Shown here one piece after another: positions 6,430 through 13,842 of a stretch of DNA of 13,842 bases; position 1 is the first letter of the stretch, and each line of letters begins with the position of its first letter. The position numbers and the translations under genes are program-made. The notes beneath the pieces are model-generated. The model was not told where the DNA came from. It saw only the letters and a program-made list of their open reading frames with translations, and searched no databases. This DNA comes from Chitinophagaceae bacterium. Lineage in GTDB: Bacteria > Bacteroidota > Bacteroidia > Chitinophagales > Chitinophagaceae. The stretch lies in NCBI GenBank assembly GCA_009996555.1, contig JAACZX010000015.1, forward strand, positions 1 through 13,842, written 5' to 3'.

Positions 6430-9009
6430 ATGAACAAACGTTTCGCATTAGCCTTATCAGCTGTTTGTTTGTTACTGGGCACAGAAATTTCAGCCCAAGC
6501 AAAACCAGGAGCACCTGCTCCCGCTGACACAACCAAAAAGGCGCCCCCAAAACCACCCGGCATTGCCGACAAAGTAAAATCAAGTAAAAAACATGCCGGT
6601 CTGTTTACCCTTTACCAGGATACGGTAACAGGCAGTGTACAGATGTACATCCGCAAAGACCAGTTGAACAAAGATTTTATTTACCAGAGTTTCTCTATTA
6701 GTGGACCTACCAGTTTATTCCTGCATCAAAGCATGCACCGTGCAACACTGGTGTTTAAGATGAAGAAAGCGTATGACAAGATCGAATTCTCAACCGTAAA
6801 CACCAACTTCTACTACGATCCGAAGAATGCAGTTAGCAAAGCTGCCAATGTGGATGTGGCTGAAGCTGTTTTTTATTCTGACAAATTCAGCATTGAAGAT
6901 TCAACCGGTTATCTCGTTAGTGTTGATCCATTGTTCCTGAGCGATAAGCTTGATCCGGTAAAGCCGATCATGCCTCCAACCATTCCTCCGGGAGCTGTGT
7001 TCAACCTTGGTGGTTATAACCCCACAAAAAGCAAGTACAGCAATATCCGTTCATACCCTAACAACAGCGACGTGGTGGTTGACCTGGCTTATGACAACCC
7101 AATGCCATTCAACCAGGGTGGAAAAGATATTACCGATGCACGTTTTGTGCGCATTAAACTCCAGCATTCATTCCTTGAAGTGCCGGTGAACGATTACAAG
7201 CCACGTTTTGATGATCCACGTGTTGGTTTCTTTACACAGGAAGTAGATGATCTTACTAATAACGATATCATCAATTACCGTGATGTGATCAACCGCTGGC
7301 ACCTGAAGAAAAAAGATCCTTCAGCTGCATTAAGCGAACCTGTTGAACCAATCACTTTCTGGATTGAAAACACAACGCCTGTTGAATACCGTGATATTGT
7401 AAAAGCTGCTGGTGAGCGTTGGAATGAAGCCTTTGAAAAAGCAGGCTTCAAAAATGCAGTGGTGATGAAGATCATGCCTGAAGATGCTACCTGGGATCCG
7501 GCTGACATTCGTTACAATGTGATCCGTTGGGTATCGTCTCCCTATCCTCCTTATGGTGCCATTGGACCCAGCTTTGTCAACCCAAAAACAGGACAGATCC
7601 TTGGCAGCGATATTACCATTGAATGGAGAAGTGGTGCTGAAACAGTTTTCTTAGATGTTACTGAAGACAATAAGGGCTACAACATGCAGGAGCTGATGAT
7701 GGAAAACATGCCATCGCACATGCGCAAGCATTGGGCAAACTGCAGCATTGGTTCTGAACTGGCAAAACAATTCATGGCTGGTTCAACCCTTATTACAACT
7801 GCCGGTGCACCGCCTGCTGAAGTAAGAAAAGCACATGAGCAATTCCTGTACTACCTCATCCTGCATGAAATGGGTCACACACTTGGTTTGAACCATAACA
7901 TGAAAGCCAGCCAAATGCTGAGCCCGGCTGAAGTACACAACACAGCTATTACACAAAAACTGGGCTTACAGGGTTCGGTAATGGATTATCCATCTATCAA
8001 CATCAACAGCGACAGAACAAAACAAGGTGACTACTATACCATGAAGCCCGGTCCTTATGACCTGTGGGCAATTGAATTTGGTTACCGTGAGTTCCCAGAA
8101 GCACAGGAAAAAGACGGACTGGATAAAATTCTCCGCCGCAGCCATGAGCCTTACCTCACATTTGGTAATGATGCTGATGATATGCGTAGCCCCGGCAATG
8201 GTATTGACCCCCGTGTAATGATCAACGATTTGACGAATGATATGGTTACTTATGGGGAAGACCGCATCAAATTTGTAAACAGCGCCATGAGCAAGCTGGT
8301 AAGCAAATATGCAAAAAGCGATAAGAGCTACCAGGAAGTAATGATCCGTTACAGTGTACTCAACAATCAACGCTTCCAAATGGCAAATGCCATCAGCCGT
8401 TATATTGGCGGTGTACAGGTTGACAGAAGCTTCCCCGGCCAAAACAATGGCAGCAAACCATTTGTGATCACACCGGTTGCTTATCAAAAAAGAGCCATGA
8501 ACTTCCTGGCAACTTATGTATTTGCACCAAATGCGTTTGAAGCAGATCAGCAAGTGCTGCCTTACCTGCAGATACAGCGTCGTGGTTTTAATTTCTTTGG
8601 TTCACCCGAAGATCCAAAGCATACTTCACTGGTACAAAACTTCCAGGTAAACATTCTTGCACAACTGCTGCACCCCACTACACTGCGCCGTATCAACAAC
8701 AGTGCATTGTATGGTAACACGTACAGCGTAGCTGATGTAATGAATGATGTAATGAACGCTGTTTTTAAAGCAGATATTGGTGGTGCTGTAAACGTGTACC
8801 GCCAAAACCTGCAGACAGAATTTGTGAAAGGTGCCGTAGGTATTGTTGAAGCAAGAGTTGGTTTCGACAACCCATCAAAAAGCGCAGCTTACAATACTTT
8901 GCGTAAAATCAGAACCATGCTTGCAACAGCCGTTTCTCCAAACGAGCAAACAAGGGCTCACCGCAGCATGCTCATCTTTACCATTGACAAAGCTTTGGCG
9001 ACAAAATAA
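6430..9009 (+). CDS. Secreted zinc-dependent metalloprotease, DUF5117/DUF4953 type
   Basis: An 859-residue exported protein. Residues 1-24 are a Sec signal peptide (Lys-Arg start, hydrophobic core LALSAVCLLLG, cleavage near AQA). A Pro/Ala/Lys-rich linker leads into a DUF5118-like segment (about 40-90), a DUF5117-like region (about 95-300) and a DUF4953-like catalytic region (about 400-720). The catalytic site is HEMGHTLGLNHN: H479, H483 and H489 bind zinc and E480 is the general base. M518 in SVMDYPS, 29 residues later, looks like a metzincin Met-turn. The protein should be periplasmic or outer-surface; substrates are unknown. This architecture is common in Bacteroidota. The gene stands alone, between the CNNM gene (116 bp) and tatC, and ends at a strong terminator. 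Its signal peptide has no twin arginine, so it is not an apparent Tat substrate of the neighbouring TatC. Confidence 0.93.
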   Translation: MNKRFALALSAVCLLLGTEISAQAKPGAPAPADTTKKAPPKPPGIADKVKSSKKHAGLFTLYQDTVTGSVQMYIRKDQLNKDFIYQSFSISGPTSLFLHQSMHRATLVFKMKKAYDKIEFSTVNTNFYYDPKNAVSKAANVDVAEAVFYSDKFSIEDSTGYLVSVDPLFLSDKLDPVKPIMPPTIPPGAVFNLGGYNPTKSKYSNIRSYPNNSDVVVDLAYDNPMPFNQGGKDITDARFVRIKLQHSFLEVPVNDYKPRFDDPRVGFFTQEVDDLTNNDIINYRDVINRWHLKKKDPSAALSEPVEPITFWIENTTPVEYRDIVKAAGERWNEAFEKAGFKNAVVMKIMPEDATWDPADIRYNVIRWVSSPYPPYGAIGPSFVNPKTGQILGSDITIEWRSGAETVFLDVTEDNKGYNMQELMMENMPSHMRKHWANCSIGSELAKQFMAGSTLITTAGAPPAEVRKAHEQFLYYLILHEMGHTLGLNHNMKASQMLSPAEVHNTAITQKLGLQGSVMDYPSININSDRTKQGDYYTMKPGPYDLWAIEFGYREFPEAQEKDGLDKILRRSHEPYLTFGNDADDMRSPGNGIDPRVMINDLTNDMVTYGEDRIKFVNSAMSKLVSKYAKSDKSYQEVMIRYSVLNNQRFQMANAISRYIGGVQVDRSFPGQNNGSKPFVITPVAYQKRAMNFLATYVFAPNAFEADQQVLPYLQIQRRGFNFFGSPEDPKHTSLVQNFQVNILAQLLHPTTLRRINNSALYGNTYSVADVMNDVMNAVFKADIGGAVNVYRQNLQTEFVKGAVGIVEARVGFDNPSKSAAYNTLRKIRTMLATAVSPNEQTRAHRSMLIFTIDKALATK

Positions 9010-9031
9010 ACAGGTCTTGATCTGTTAAGTG

Positions 9032-9059
9032 AAAGCGGTCCTTCGGGGCCGCTTTTTTT
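9032..9059 (+). terminator. Rho-independent terminator with a UUCG tetraloop
   Basis: The arms 9033-9041 and 9046-9054 form a 9-bp GC-rich stem (one G-U pair) closed by a C(UUCG)G tetraloop, then seven Ts at 9053-9059. It lies 23 bp after the metalloprotease stop codon and separates that gene from tatC. Confidence 0.92.
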
Positions 9060-9146
9060 ATGCTGCTGCAAAAGGATGCCTGCCCGGATGGCATGGATTA
9101 GCGAAGAAGGTAAAATAATAAGCCCGGCAACCCTTTACGAACTTTT

Positions 9147-9174
9147 TTTGCTCATTCTTTTCGGGTTACATTTG
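9147..9174 (+). promoter_or_regulatory. Candidate promoter for tatC
   Basis: TACATTTG at 9167-9174 is an exact match to the Bacteroidota -7 box TAnnTTTG. A TTTG at 9147-9150 stands 16 bp upstream, slightly close for the -33 element. The predicted start near 9180 falls downstream of the ATG at 9076, which supports the GTG at 9193 as the tatC start. Confidence 0.55.
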
Positions 9175-9192
9175 CAGCTGAAATCATTAACC

Positions 9193-10074
9193 GTGGCGGA
9201 AACAAAATCTGAACGTAGATCCATTATACAACGCATCCGTGGTGCAAGAGGTGAAGAAAAAGCTGAAATGAGTTTTATTGATCACCTTGAAGAACTGCGT
9301 TGGCATGTAGTGCGGTCGGTTATTGCTATTATTATTGCTTCATTGATCGTGTTGTTCAACATCGACTATGTGGTGAACAATATTTACATGGGACCTGCGC
9401 ATAAAGATTTTCTTACTTATCGTTGGCTATGTGATCTTGGCAAATGGATGCATGTTGATGCATTATGTCTTTCTGATTTCAGCATTAAGTTCCAGAGTAA
9501 TGCCATGACGGAGCAGTTCCTCACTACCTTCACTGTTGGTTTTACCTCCGGTTTTATTCTTGCCTTTCCGTATGTTTTTTGGGAACTCTGGAAATTTATT
9601 CGTCCTGCCTTGAGTGATAAAGAACGCAAAGGCACAACGGGAGCAATCTTCTGGATTTCTTCCCTGTTCTTTTTAGGAGTAGCATTTGGTTACTTTGTTC
9701 TTACTCCCTTCATGGTTAATTTTTATTCAACCTATTCACTCAGTCCGTTAATTGATTTTCGCCCCACCATCAGCGATTATTTTGAAAACCTCATCTATTT
9801 AACGGTAGGTGTTGGTTTGCTGTTTCAATTACCTGTTGTTGTAATGTTGCTCACCAAAGTGGGCATGCTTACGCCCATAACTCTTCGCAAAATCCGCAAG
9901 TATGCATTTGTGGTGATTATTATTATGGCGGCCATCATCACCCCGTCAACCGATCCATTCAGTCTTGCACTGGTAACTATTCCGTTATATGGTTTGTATG
10001 AATTCAGTATTATGCTGAGTATGCGTATTTACAAAAGACAGATCAAACAGGAAGATATTGAGGAATGGAGCTGA
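9193..10074 (+). CDS. tatC: Twin-arginine translocase subunit TatC
   Basis: A 293-residue inner-membrane protein that, with TatA-type proteins, exports folded proteins bearing twin-arginine signals; no tatA or tatB is in the window. The cytoplasmic N-terminus has the signature MSFIDHLEELR (residues 26-36), whose E34 matches the signal-binding Glu of E. coli TatC, and E144 in ALSDKERKG matches the second one. Six transmembrane segments follow, with the conserved stretches LLFQLPVVVMLL and ITPSTDPFSLALVTIPLYGLYE. The first periplasmic loop is longer than in E. coli, as is usual in Bacteroidota. The frame is open to an ATG at 9076, but that would begin just after the upstream terminator and ahead of the candidate promoter, so the GTG at 9193 is preferred; an internal ATG at 9268 is the other option. 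rpiB follows 112 bp downstream. Confidence 0.93.
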   Translation: MAETKSERRSIIQRIRGARGEEKAEMSFIDHLEELRWHVVRSVIAIIIASLIVLFNIDYVVNNIYMGPAHKDFLTYRWLCDLGKWMHVDALCLSDFSIKFQSNAMTEQFLTTFTVGFTSGFILAFPYVFWELWKFIRPALSDKERKGTTGAIFWISSLFFLGVAFGYFVLTPFMVNFYSTYSLSPLIDFRPTISDYFENLIYLTVGVGLLFQLPVVVMLLTKVGMLTPITLRKIRKYAFVVIIIMAAIITPSTDPFSLALVTIPLYGLYEFSIMLSMRIYKRQIKQEDIEEWS

Positions 10075-10082
10075 GAATAATG

Positions 10083-10169
10083 GATAATTTAATAATGAAT
10101 AATTGATAATAGCTACAACTTAAACAGACACGGTATCTTTGCAGTAATTATCAATTATCGAATTATCAA
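10083..10169. repeat. AT-rich inverted and direct repeats around the rpiB promoter
   Basis: ATAATTGATAAT at 10099-10110 recurs as its exact reverse complement at 10147-10158, with 36 bp between. On the right, AATTATCAA occurs twice (10146-10154 and 10161-10169); on the left, ATAAT-type units repeat from 10083. The spacer contains the -7 box at 10134. The elements could be a dispersed AT-rich intergenic repeat or a binding site for a dimeric regulator. Confidence 0.65.
10134..10141 (+). promoter_or_regulatory. Candidate -7 box for rpiB (TATCTTTG)
   Basis: An exact match to TAnnTTTG, 45 bp before the ATG at 10187 and inside the inverted repeat 10099-10158. No TTG at the usual -33 spacing is seen (the nearest is at 10103-10105, 28 bp upstream), so a factor binding the repeats could be needed if the promoter is used. 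Confidence 0.45.
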
Positions 10170-10186
10170 CTATAAATTCTTCGTTT

Positions 10187-10639
10187 ATGCAAATTTTTGA
10201 TATGACTAAACCCGTTGCCATTGGTTGCGACCATGCAGGGTACGATTATAAAGAAGATCTTATTTCTTTTTTAGAAGGGAAAGGAATTGCATTCAAAGAT
10301 TTTGGCACTTACTCAAAAGACAGTGTTGATTACCCCGATTTTGCGCATCCTGTAGCATCAGCTGTAGAAAACGGAGAAGCTGCATTTGGCATTTTGCTGT
10401 GTGGCAGCGCAAACGGTGTTGCCATTACCGCCAATAAACACCAGGGCATTCGTGCAGGGCTTTGCTGGGGCGAAGAAATAGCACAGCTGGTTCGTGCACA
10501 CAACAATGCCAACATCATTTGCATTCCTGCACGTTTTGTGCGAGAAGGTGATGCAGAAAGAATGGTAAATACATTTATGACAACTGAGTTTGAAGGTGGC
10601 CGCCATGGTGTGCGTGTAAGTAAAATTGCCTGTGCATAG
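10187..10639 (+). CDS. rpiB: Ribose 5-phosphate isomerase B
   Basis: A 150-residue cytoplasmic enzyme that interconverts ribulose 5-phosphate and ribose 5-phosphate in the non-oxidative pentose phosphate pathway. The phosphate and substrate motif GCDHAGYDYK is at residues 13-22. The catalytic Cys is C72 in GILLCGSANGVAITANK and the ring-opening His is H105 in VRAHNNANII; these correspond to C66 and H99 of E. coli RpiB. The loop reads CGSANG where E. coli has CGTGVG. The conserved C-terminal EGGRHGVRV is present. A second ATG at 10202 (MTKPVAIGCDH) would align even better with E. coli RpiB, giving 145 residues; the choice between 10187 and 10202 is open. It stands between tatC and the M28 peptidase gene, and a terminator follows at 10697. 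Confidence 0.95.
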   Translation: MQIFDMTKPVAIGCDHAGYDYKEDLISFLEGKGIAFKDFGTYSKDSVDYPDFAHPVASAVENGEAAFGILLCGSANGVAITANKHQGIRAGLCWGEEIAQLVRAHNNANIICIPARFVREGDAERMVNTFMTTEFEGGRHGVRVSKIACA

Positions 10640-10696
10640 TCTTTGATTTTTATTGACCGGTTCCGGTTGCGAAAGTCTCAAACCATTCATACAACT

Positions 10697-10723
10697 ATCC
10701 CGCCAATGGCGGGATTTTCCTTT
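10697..10723 (+). terminator. Rho-independent terminator after rpiB
   Basis: ATCCCGCC at 10697-10704 pairs perfectly with 10708-10715 around a 3-nt loop, followed by a T-rich run (TTTTCCTTT). It lies 58 bp after the rpiB stop codon and just ahead of the candidate promoter for the M28 gene. Confidence 0.8.
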
Positions 10724-10730
10724 ATATTCG
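10723..10730 (+). promoter_or_regulatory. Candidate -7 box for the M28 peptidase gene
   Basis: TATATTCG has one mismatch to TAnnTTTG and is identical to the box found at 3708-3715. It lies directly after the rpiB terminator and directly before the inverted repeat 10731-10751, predicting a start near 10737. No clear -33 element is visible. Confidence 0.35.
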
Positions 10731-10751
10731 GCATTCAAAAAATTTGAATGC
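10731..10751 (+). promoter_or_regulatory. Perfect 9-bp inverted repeat abutting the M28 start codon
   Basis: GCATTCAAA at 10731-10739 is followed after three As by its exact reverse complement at 10743-10751; the next base begins the ATG at 10752. It could be an operator for a dimeric regulator or a hairpin in the leader that affects translation. The pairing is observed directly; the role is inference. Confidence 0.5.
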
Positions 10752-12215
10752 ATGAGGACATATCTACTTGCCGCACTCAGTTTGCTGGCACTCTCTGCAT
10801 CGGCACAAAAGAAAAATAAAACAGCCGAGCAGTTTTCAAAAACAATCACGCAACAGGATCTTAAAACACACCTGTACATTCTTGCCGGACCTGAAATGGA
10901 AGGACGGGAAACAGGTACCGAAGGCCAACGCAAAGCTGCTGAATACCTGAAACAACAATTTCAGCGTATTGGCATTGCTCCTGCAAATAATGGCAGTTAT
11001 GAGCAATTTTATCCTTTGTACAAAGACACACTGAAAGATGCTGCTGTAGCTGTAAACGGAAAAAACTTTGAATTTGGTAAAGACTTTTCTGCAACTGTAA
11101 ACAGCCTCATCACTTCCCAGCAATTCTTCAGCGAAGTAGTGTACATGAGTAAGATCGATACCACAACCGATATTCGTGGTAAAGCAGTGGTGATTGTAGC
11201 AAAAGGCGGGACACAATTGCCCGGCTTTAACGACATCAACAAACTGTACAGCCGTCAACCTGCTGCCATTTTGTTTGTGGTGAACAATATTGATAAAACA
11301 GCTTCTCCCCGTGGCGGCCGTCTTTCATACAGTTTATACCGCAACCGTCAAAGCCCAATGGTGATCCGTGTATCGGAAGCAGTGGGTGAAACCATTCTTA
11401 AAAATGATTTTGCTGCAGCAAAAGGTCAAACACTTGAAACAAAAACAGTTTCAACTGAACTCATGTTCAACTTCCGCAAGGATATGGAAATTGTACAGGC
11501 ATCAAACGTGCTGGGTATGATCGAAGGAACAGATAAAAAAGATGAATGGGTAATTGTTTCTGCTCACTACGATCACGTGGGTATCATTAACGGCAAACTC
11601 CATCCCGGTGCAGATGATGATGGAAGTGGTACAGTAGGTGTTTTGGAAATTGCTGAGGCATTTGCAAAAGCAAAAGCTGCAGGTAAAGGTCCACGCCGCA
11701 GTATTTTATTCTTAGCCGTAAGCGGCGAAGAAAAAGGTTTGTGGGGAAGTGCCTATTATGCAGATCATCCGGTGTTTCCATTGGAAAAAACAAGCATCGA
11801 CATCAATATTGACATGATCGGTCGTAAAGACGATAACATCAAATCGCTTGATACAAATAATCACGTGTACTTAATTGGTGATGATAAGCTGAGCAGTGAA
11901 TTGCCACGCTTTGTTGACAGCATCAACAACATGTACATCAAAATTATTACTGATCGTAAATACAACGATCCAAAAGATCCGAACCGTTTATACTACCGCA
12001 GCGATCATTACAACTTTGCTGCAAAAGGAGTTCCTATTGTATTCTTCTTTGATGGTATTCATAAAGATTATCATAAACCAAGTGATACACCTGATAAGAT
12101 CAATTACGATCTGCACGAAAAACGCACAAGGCTTGTATTCTTCCTCACCTGGGATGCAGCCAACCGTAACAATATGTTCGTTAGAGATATTCCGTTGAAT
12201 GTTCCTCCGAGATAA
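10752..12215 (+). CDS. Secreted M28 family metallopeptidase with PA domain
   Basis: A 487-residue exported peptidase. Residues 1-19 form a signal peptide (MRTYLLAALSLLALSASAQ). A short N-terminal M28 segment (LAGPEMEGRETGTEGQRKAA) precedes a PA-domain insertion at about 130-245, and the catalytic core covers about 250-480. Its two-zinc site is complete: H272 (AHYDHVG), D289 (GADDDGSG), E326 as general base with E327 as ligand (VSGEEKG), D354 (NIDMIGR) and H441 (DYHKPSDT). M28 enzymes are mostly aminopeptidases, and here it would act in the periplasm or outside the cell. The frame is open upstream to 10653, but the ATG at 10752 gives a clean signal peptide. It follows rpiB after a terminator and has its own candidate promoter, so it is probably a separate unit; it ends at a bidirectional terminator. 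Substrate is not predictable. Confidence 0.95.
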   Translation: MRTYLLAALSLLALSASAQKKNKTAEQFSKTITQQDLKTHLYILAGPEMEGRETGTEGQRKAAEYLKQQFQRIGIAPANNGSYEQFYPLYKDTLKDAAVAVNGKNFEFGKDFSATVNSLITSQQFFSEVVYMSKIDTTTDIRGKAVVIVAKGGTQLPGFNDINKLYSRQPAAILFVVNNIDKTASPRGGRLSYSLYRNRQSPMVIRVSEAVGETILKNDFAAAKGQTLETKTVSTELMFNFRKDMEIVQASNVLGMIEGTDKKDEWVIVSAHYDHVGIINGKLHPGADDDGSGTVGVLEIAEAFAKAKAAGKGPRRSILFLAVSGEEKGLWGSAYYADHPVFPLEKTSIDINIDMIGRKDDNIKSLDTNNHVYLIGDDKLSSELPRFVDSINNMYIKIITDRKYNDPKDPNRLYYRSDHYNFAAKGVPIVFFFDGIHKDYHKPSDTPDKINYDLHEKRTRLVFFLTWDAANRNNMFVRDIPLNVPPR

Positions 12216-12233
12216 ATCATTGTATTGAGATAA

Positions 12234-12265
12234 AAACAAACCCCGGCATTAGTGCCGGGGTTTTT
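12234..12265. terminator. Bidirectional terminator between convergent genes
   Basis: An 11-bp perfect stem (12238-12248 with 12253-12263) and a TTAG loop, with a T run on the plus strand (12261-12265) and an A-rich flank on the left that reads as a T-rich tail on the minus strand. It can end both the M28 transcript and the transporter transcript. Confidence 0.9.
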
Positions 12266-12321
12266 GGTTTTTAGCCATTTATCATCAATAATAGTCTGCT
12301 TTGAATTTCATTACCAAAACA

Positions 12322-13842
12322 TCATGATAGAAATAAGATCAATAGCTGGGCTGCAATAATCCGTAAGATCATTGTTAACGGATACACTGTTGCGTATGTA
12401 ACAGAAGCCACTTCATTCTTTGCTAACTGTGTAGAGAAAGCCAAAGCAGGCGGATCGGTACTTGCACCGGAAAGCAAACCACATACTTCAAAAAATGTTT
12501 TGCGGAATACATAATGGGCAACCATACCAACGATCAACAATGGCACAATGGTAATAGTCAACCCCATCACGATCCACAGCCATGCATTACCACCACTTAG
12601 TGCTGCCTGCAAATTAGCACCACTGCTTAACCCCACACTGGCAAGAAAGAGGCTGATGCCTAACTCACGCAACATTAAATTGGCGCTGTAGGTGGTGTAC
12701 TGATTCAAATAGAACTTACCCCCATAACGACTCAACAGCAATGCTATAATAAGCGGACCTCCTGCTAATCCAATTTTTACCGGCACAGGCATATTAAAGA
12801 AATACATGGGAATACTGCCCAGCAACACACCTGCAACAATGCCAATAAATATTGGTGCAAGATCAGGCACATCCAAACGCTTCAACTGGTTACCAACAGT
12901 TTTGGTAACAAGATCAATTCCTTCCTGCGTACCCACTACTTTAACCTGGTCGCCCAGTTGCAGCACAATATCGCCATGCGGTACTATCTCTACTCCTGCA
13001 CGGCTTAAACGGGTAAGTGTAAAATCATGCTGATGCAAAGCAGCAATATCGCCAAGGCGTTTGTGTGTTACTTCAGTTTGTGTAACAATGATGGTGCGTG
13101 AAATCAATTCACTCTTTGGTAATTCTTTCAGGTTCATTCCACTTTCTTCACCAACGATCATCTTCAGCACCTGCAGCTGGTCTTTGTGCGCCACGATCAG
13201 CAGTACATCATTTTCTGCAAGATGTGTTTGCGGTGTGGGCGTAATTACTTTTCCTTCGTGAAAAAGCCTTGATACAACAATAGGTTCCTTCAGCAGTTCA
13301 AAAATGTTACGCAGCGGTTTGCCCACCAGCTGTTTGTTCTGCATGGTCAGGTGTACCGAAACAGGCTTGTTCGATTTTAATACATCCAGCTTGCGGTGCA
13401 GCTCTCTCTCCTTTTCAAGATTTACACGAAACACTTTTTTGAGAATAAGAATAGCCGCAATGATACCAAACACACCAAACGGATAAACCACGGCATAAGC
13501 CAGTGTTATAAACGAAGTGTCGCTTGCAGGAAGATGCAGATCTTTTGCCGCCGCCTGCGCCGCACCAAGTCCTGGTGTATTGGTAACTGCACCACTCATA
13601 ACACCTGTGAGGGTGGTAATGGGTTGCCCCAGCAGGAAGTAAAACAGCACAACAATAAGCACGCCTGTAAAAACAACCAGTGCTGCCAGCCCGTTTGTAA
13701 CCGCTGCGTTTTTCTTTAAGGAAGAAAAGAAACCCGGCCCCACTTGCAAGCCGATGGAATAAACAAAAAGAATGAGCCCGAACTCTTTTAAAAAATGTTC
13801 TGTTTCCTTATTGATATGGATACCGGCATACGAAACAGCCAG
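12322..13842 (-). CDS. AspT/YidE-type transporter with two RCK_C domains, N-terminus outside window
   Basis: The minus-strand frame is open to the window edge, so the start is missing; the TTG at 13749 is internal, since the conserved segment FGLILFVYSIGLQVGPGFF continues across it. About 507 residues are visible, against roughly 550 for E. coli YidE. The architecture is the duplicated AspT/YidE/YbjL membrane domain: a first membrane half, two TrkA-C (RCK_C) domains of about 70 residues each in the middle (around SVHLTMQNKQLVGKPL and LISRTIIVTQTEVTHKRLGDI), and a second membrane half with LFLASVGLSSGANL and LSGASTDPPALAF near the C-terminus. The first half has the matching TNTPGLGAAQAA motif. 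AspT of Tetragenococcus exchanges aspartate and alanine; the substrate of this branch is unknown. It is convergent with the M28 gene. Confidence 0.92.
   Translation of the reverse strand: MAVSYAGIHINKETEHFLKEFGLILFVYSIGLQVGPGFFSSLKKNAAVTNGLAALVVFTGVLIVVLFYFLLGQPITTLTGVMSGAVTNTPGLGAAQAAAKDLHLPASDTSFITLAYAVVYPFGVFGIIAAILILKKVFRVNLEKERELHRKLDVLKSNKPVSVHLTMQNKQLVGKPLRNIFELLKEPIVVSRLFHEGKVITPTPQTHLAENDVLLIVAHKDQLQVLKMIVGEESGMNLKELPKSELISRTIIVTQTEVTHKRLGDIAALHQHDFTLTRLSRAGVEIVPHGDIVLQLGDQVKVVGTQEGIDLVTKTVGNQLKRLDVPDLAPIFIGIVAGVLLGSIPMYFFNMPVPVKIGLAGGPLIIALLLSRYGGKFYLNQYTTYSANLMLRELGISLFLASVGLSSGANLQAALSGGNAWLWIVMGLTITIVPLLIVGMVAHYVFRKTFFEVCGLLSGASTDPPALAFSTQLAKNEVASVTYATVYPLTMILRIIAAQLLILFLS

Noticed and set aside
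7966..8553. 195-codon open frame on the minus strand inside the zinc metalloprotease gene
   Set aside because: Fully antisense to a well-supported coding region; no family features and no promoter or spacing that suggests a gene.
10358..10933. 191-codon open frame on the minus strand across rpiB and the start of the M28 gene
   Set aside because: It crosses two confident genes, a terminator and a signal-peptide region; the translation has no domain-like pattern.
6430..12215. Idea that the exported proteases near tatC are Tat substrates
   Set aside because: Both signal peptides (at 6430 and 10752) lack a twin-arginine motif and look like Sec signals.
1..13842. A hidden defence, mobile or toxin-antitoxin system
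   Set aside because: All large frames are accounted for by housekeeping, transport or peptidase genes; there are no integrase, transposase, CRISPR-like repeats, target-site duplications or tRNA-linked boundaries visible.

Overview
The window looks like an ordinary core-genome stretch of a Bacteroidota bacterium, most likely class Chitinophagia (family Chitinophagaceae). The evidence is a gene set of Bacteroidota-type families (DUF5606 protein, DUF5117/DUF4953-type zinc protease, a TatC with a long first periplasmic loop, RpiB with a CGSxNG active-site loop), Bacteroidota-type promoter boxes (TAnnTTTG) and the lack of strong Shine-Dalgarno sequences. The family-level placement is inference from protein style, not from a marker gene.

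Layout. Bases 2-961 (+): the 3' part of a SCO1/SenC copper-chaperone gene, then a Fur-family metalloregulator 12 bp downstream, closed by a strong hairpin terminator. Bases 1085-3539 (-): a DUF5606 protein followed by an M3-family oligoendopeptidase; an intergenic repeat lies between them and a terminator follows the peptidase. Bases 3708-6313 (+): an unrecognised START/SRPBCC-like protein, guanylate kinase (gmk) and a CNNM/CBS/CorC membrane protein. Bases 6430-9059 (+): a large secreted zinc metalloprotease with its own terminator. Bases 9167-12263 (+): tatC, rpiB and a secreted M28 peptidase with a PA domain. Bases 12241-13842 (-): an AspT/YidE-type transporter with two RCK_C domains, convergent with the M28 gene across a shared terminator and cut by the window edge.

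The genes do not form one pathway. They cover copper and metal handling (SCO, Fur), nucleotide metabolism (gmk), the pentose phosphate pathway (rpiB), peptide breakdown in three compartments or styles (cytosolic M3, exported metzincin-like protease, exported M28 peptidase), protein export (TatC) and ion or anion transport (CNNM, YidE-type).

I found no mobile element, CRISPR array, tRNA/rRNA, toxin-antitoxin pair or defence cassette, and no convincing undescribed system. The observations most worth a second look are small. They are a perfect 9-bp inverted repeat touching the start codon of the M28 peptidase gene, repeat-bracketed intergenic regions before rpiB and before the M3 peptidase gene, a promoter box placed so close to the gmk start that its mRNA may be almost leaderless, a histone-tail-like Lys/Ala extension on the DUF5606 protein, and a Cys/His cluster in the unrecognised START-like protein.
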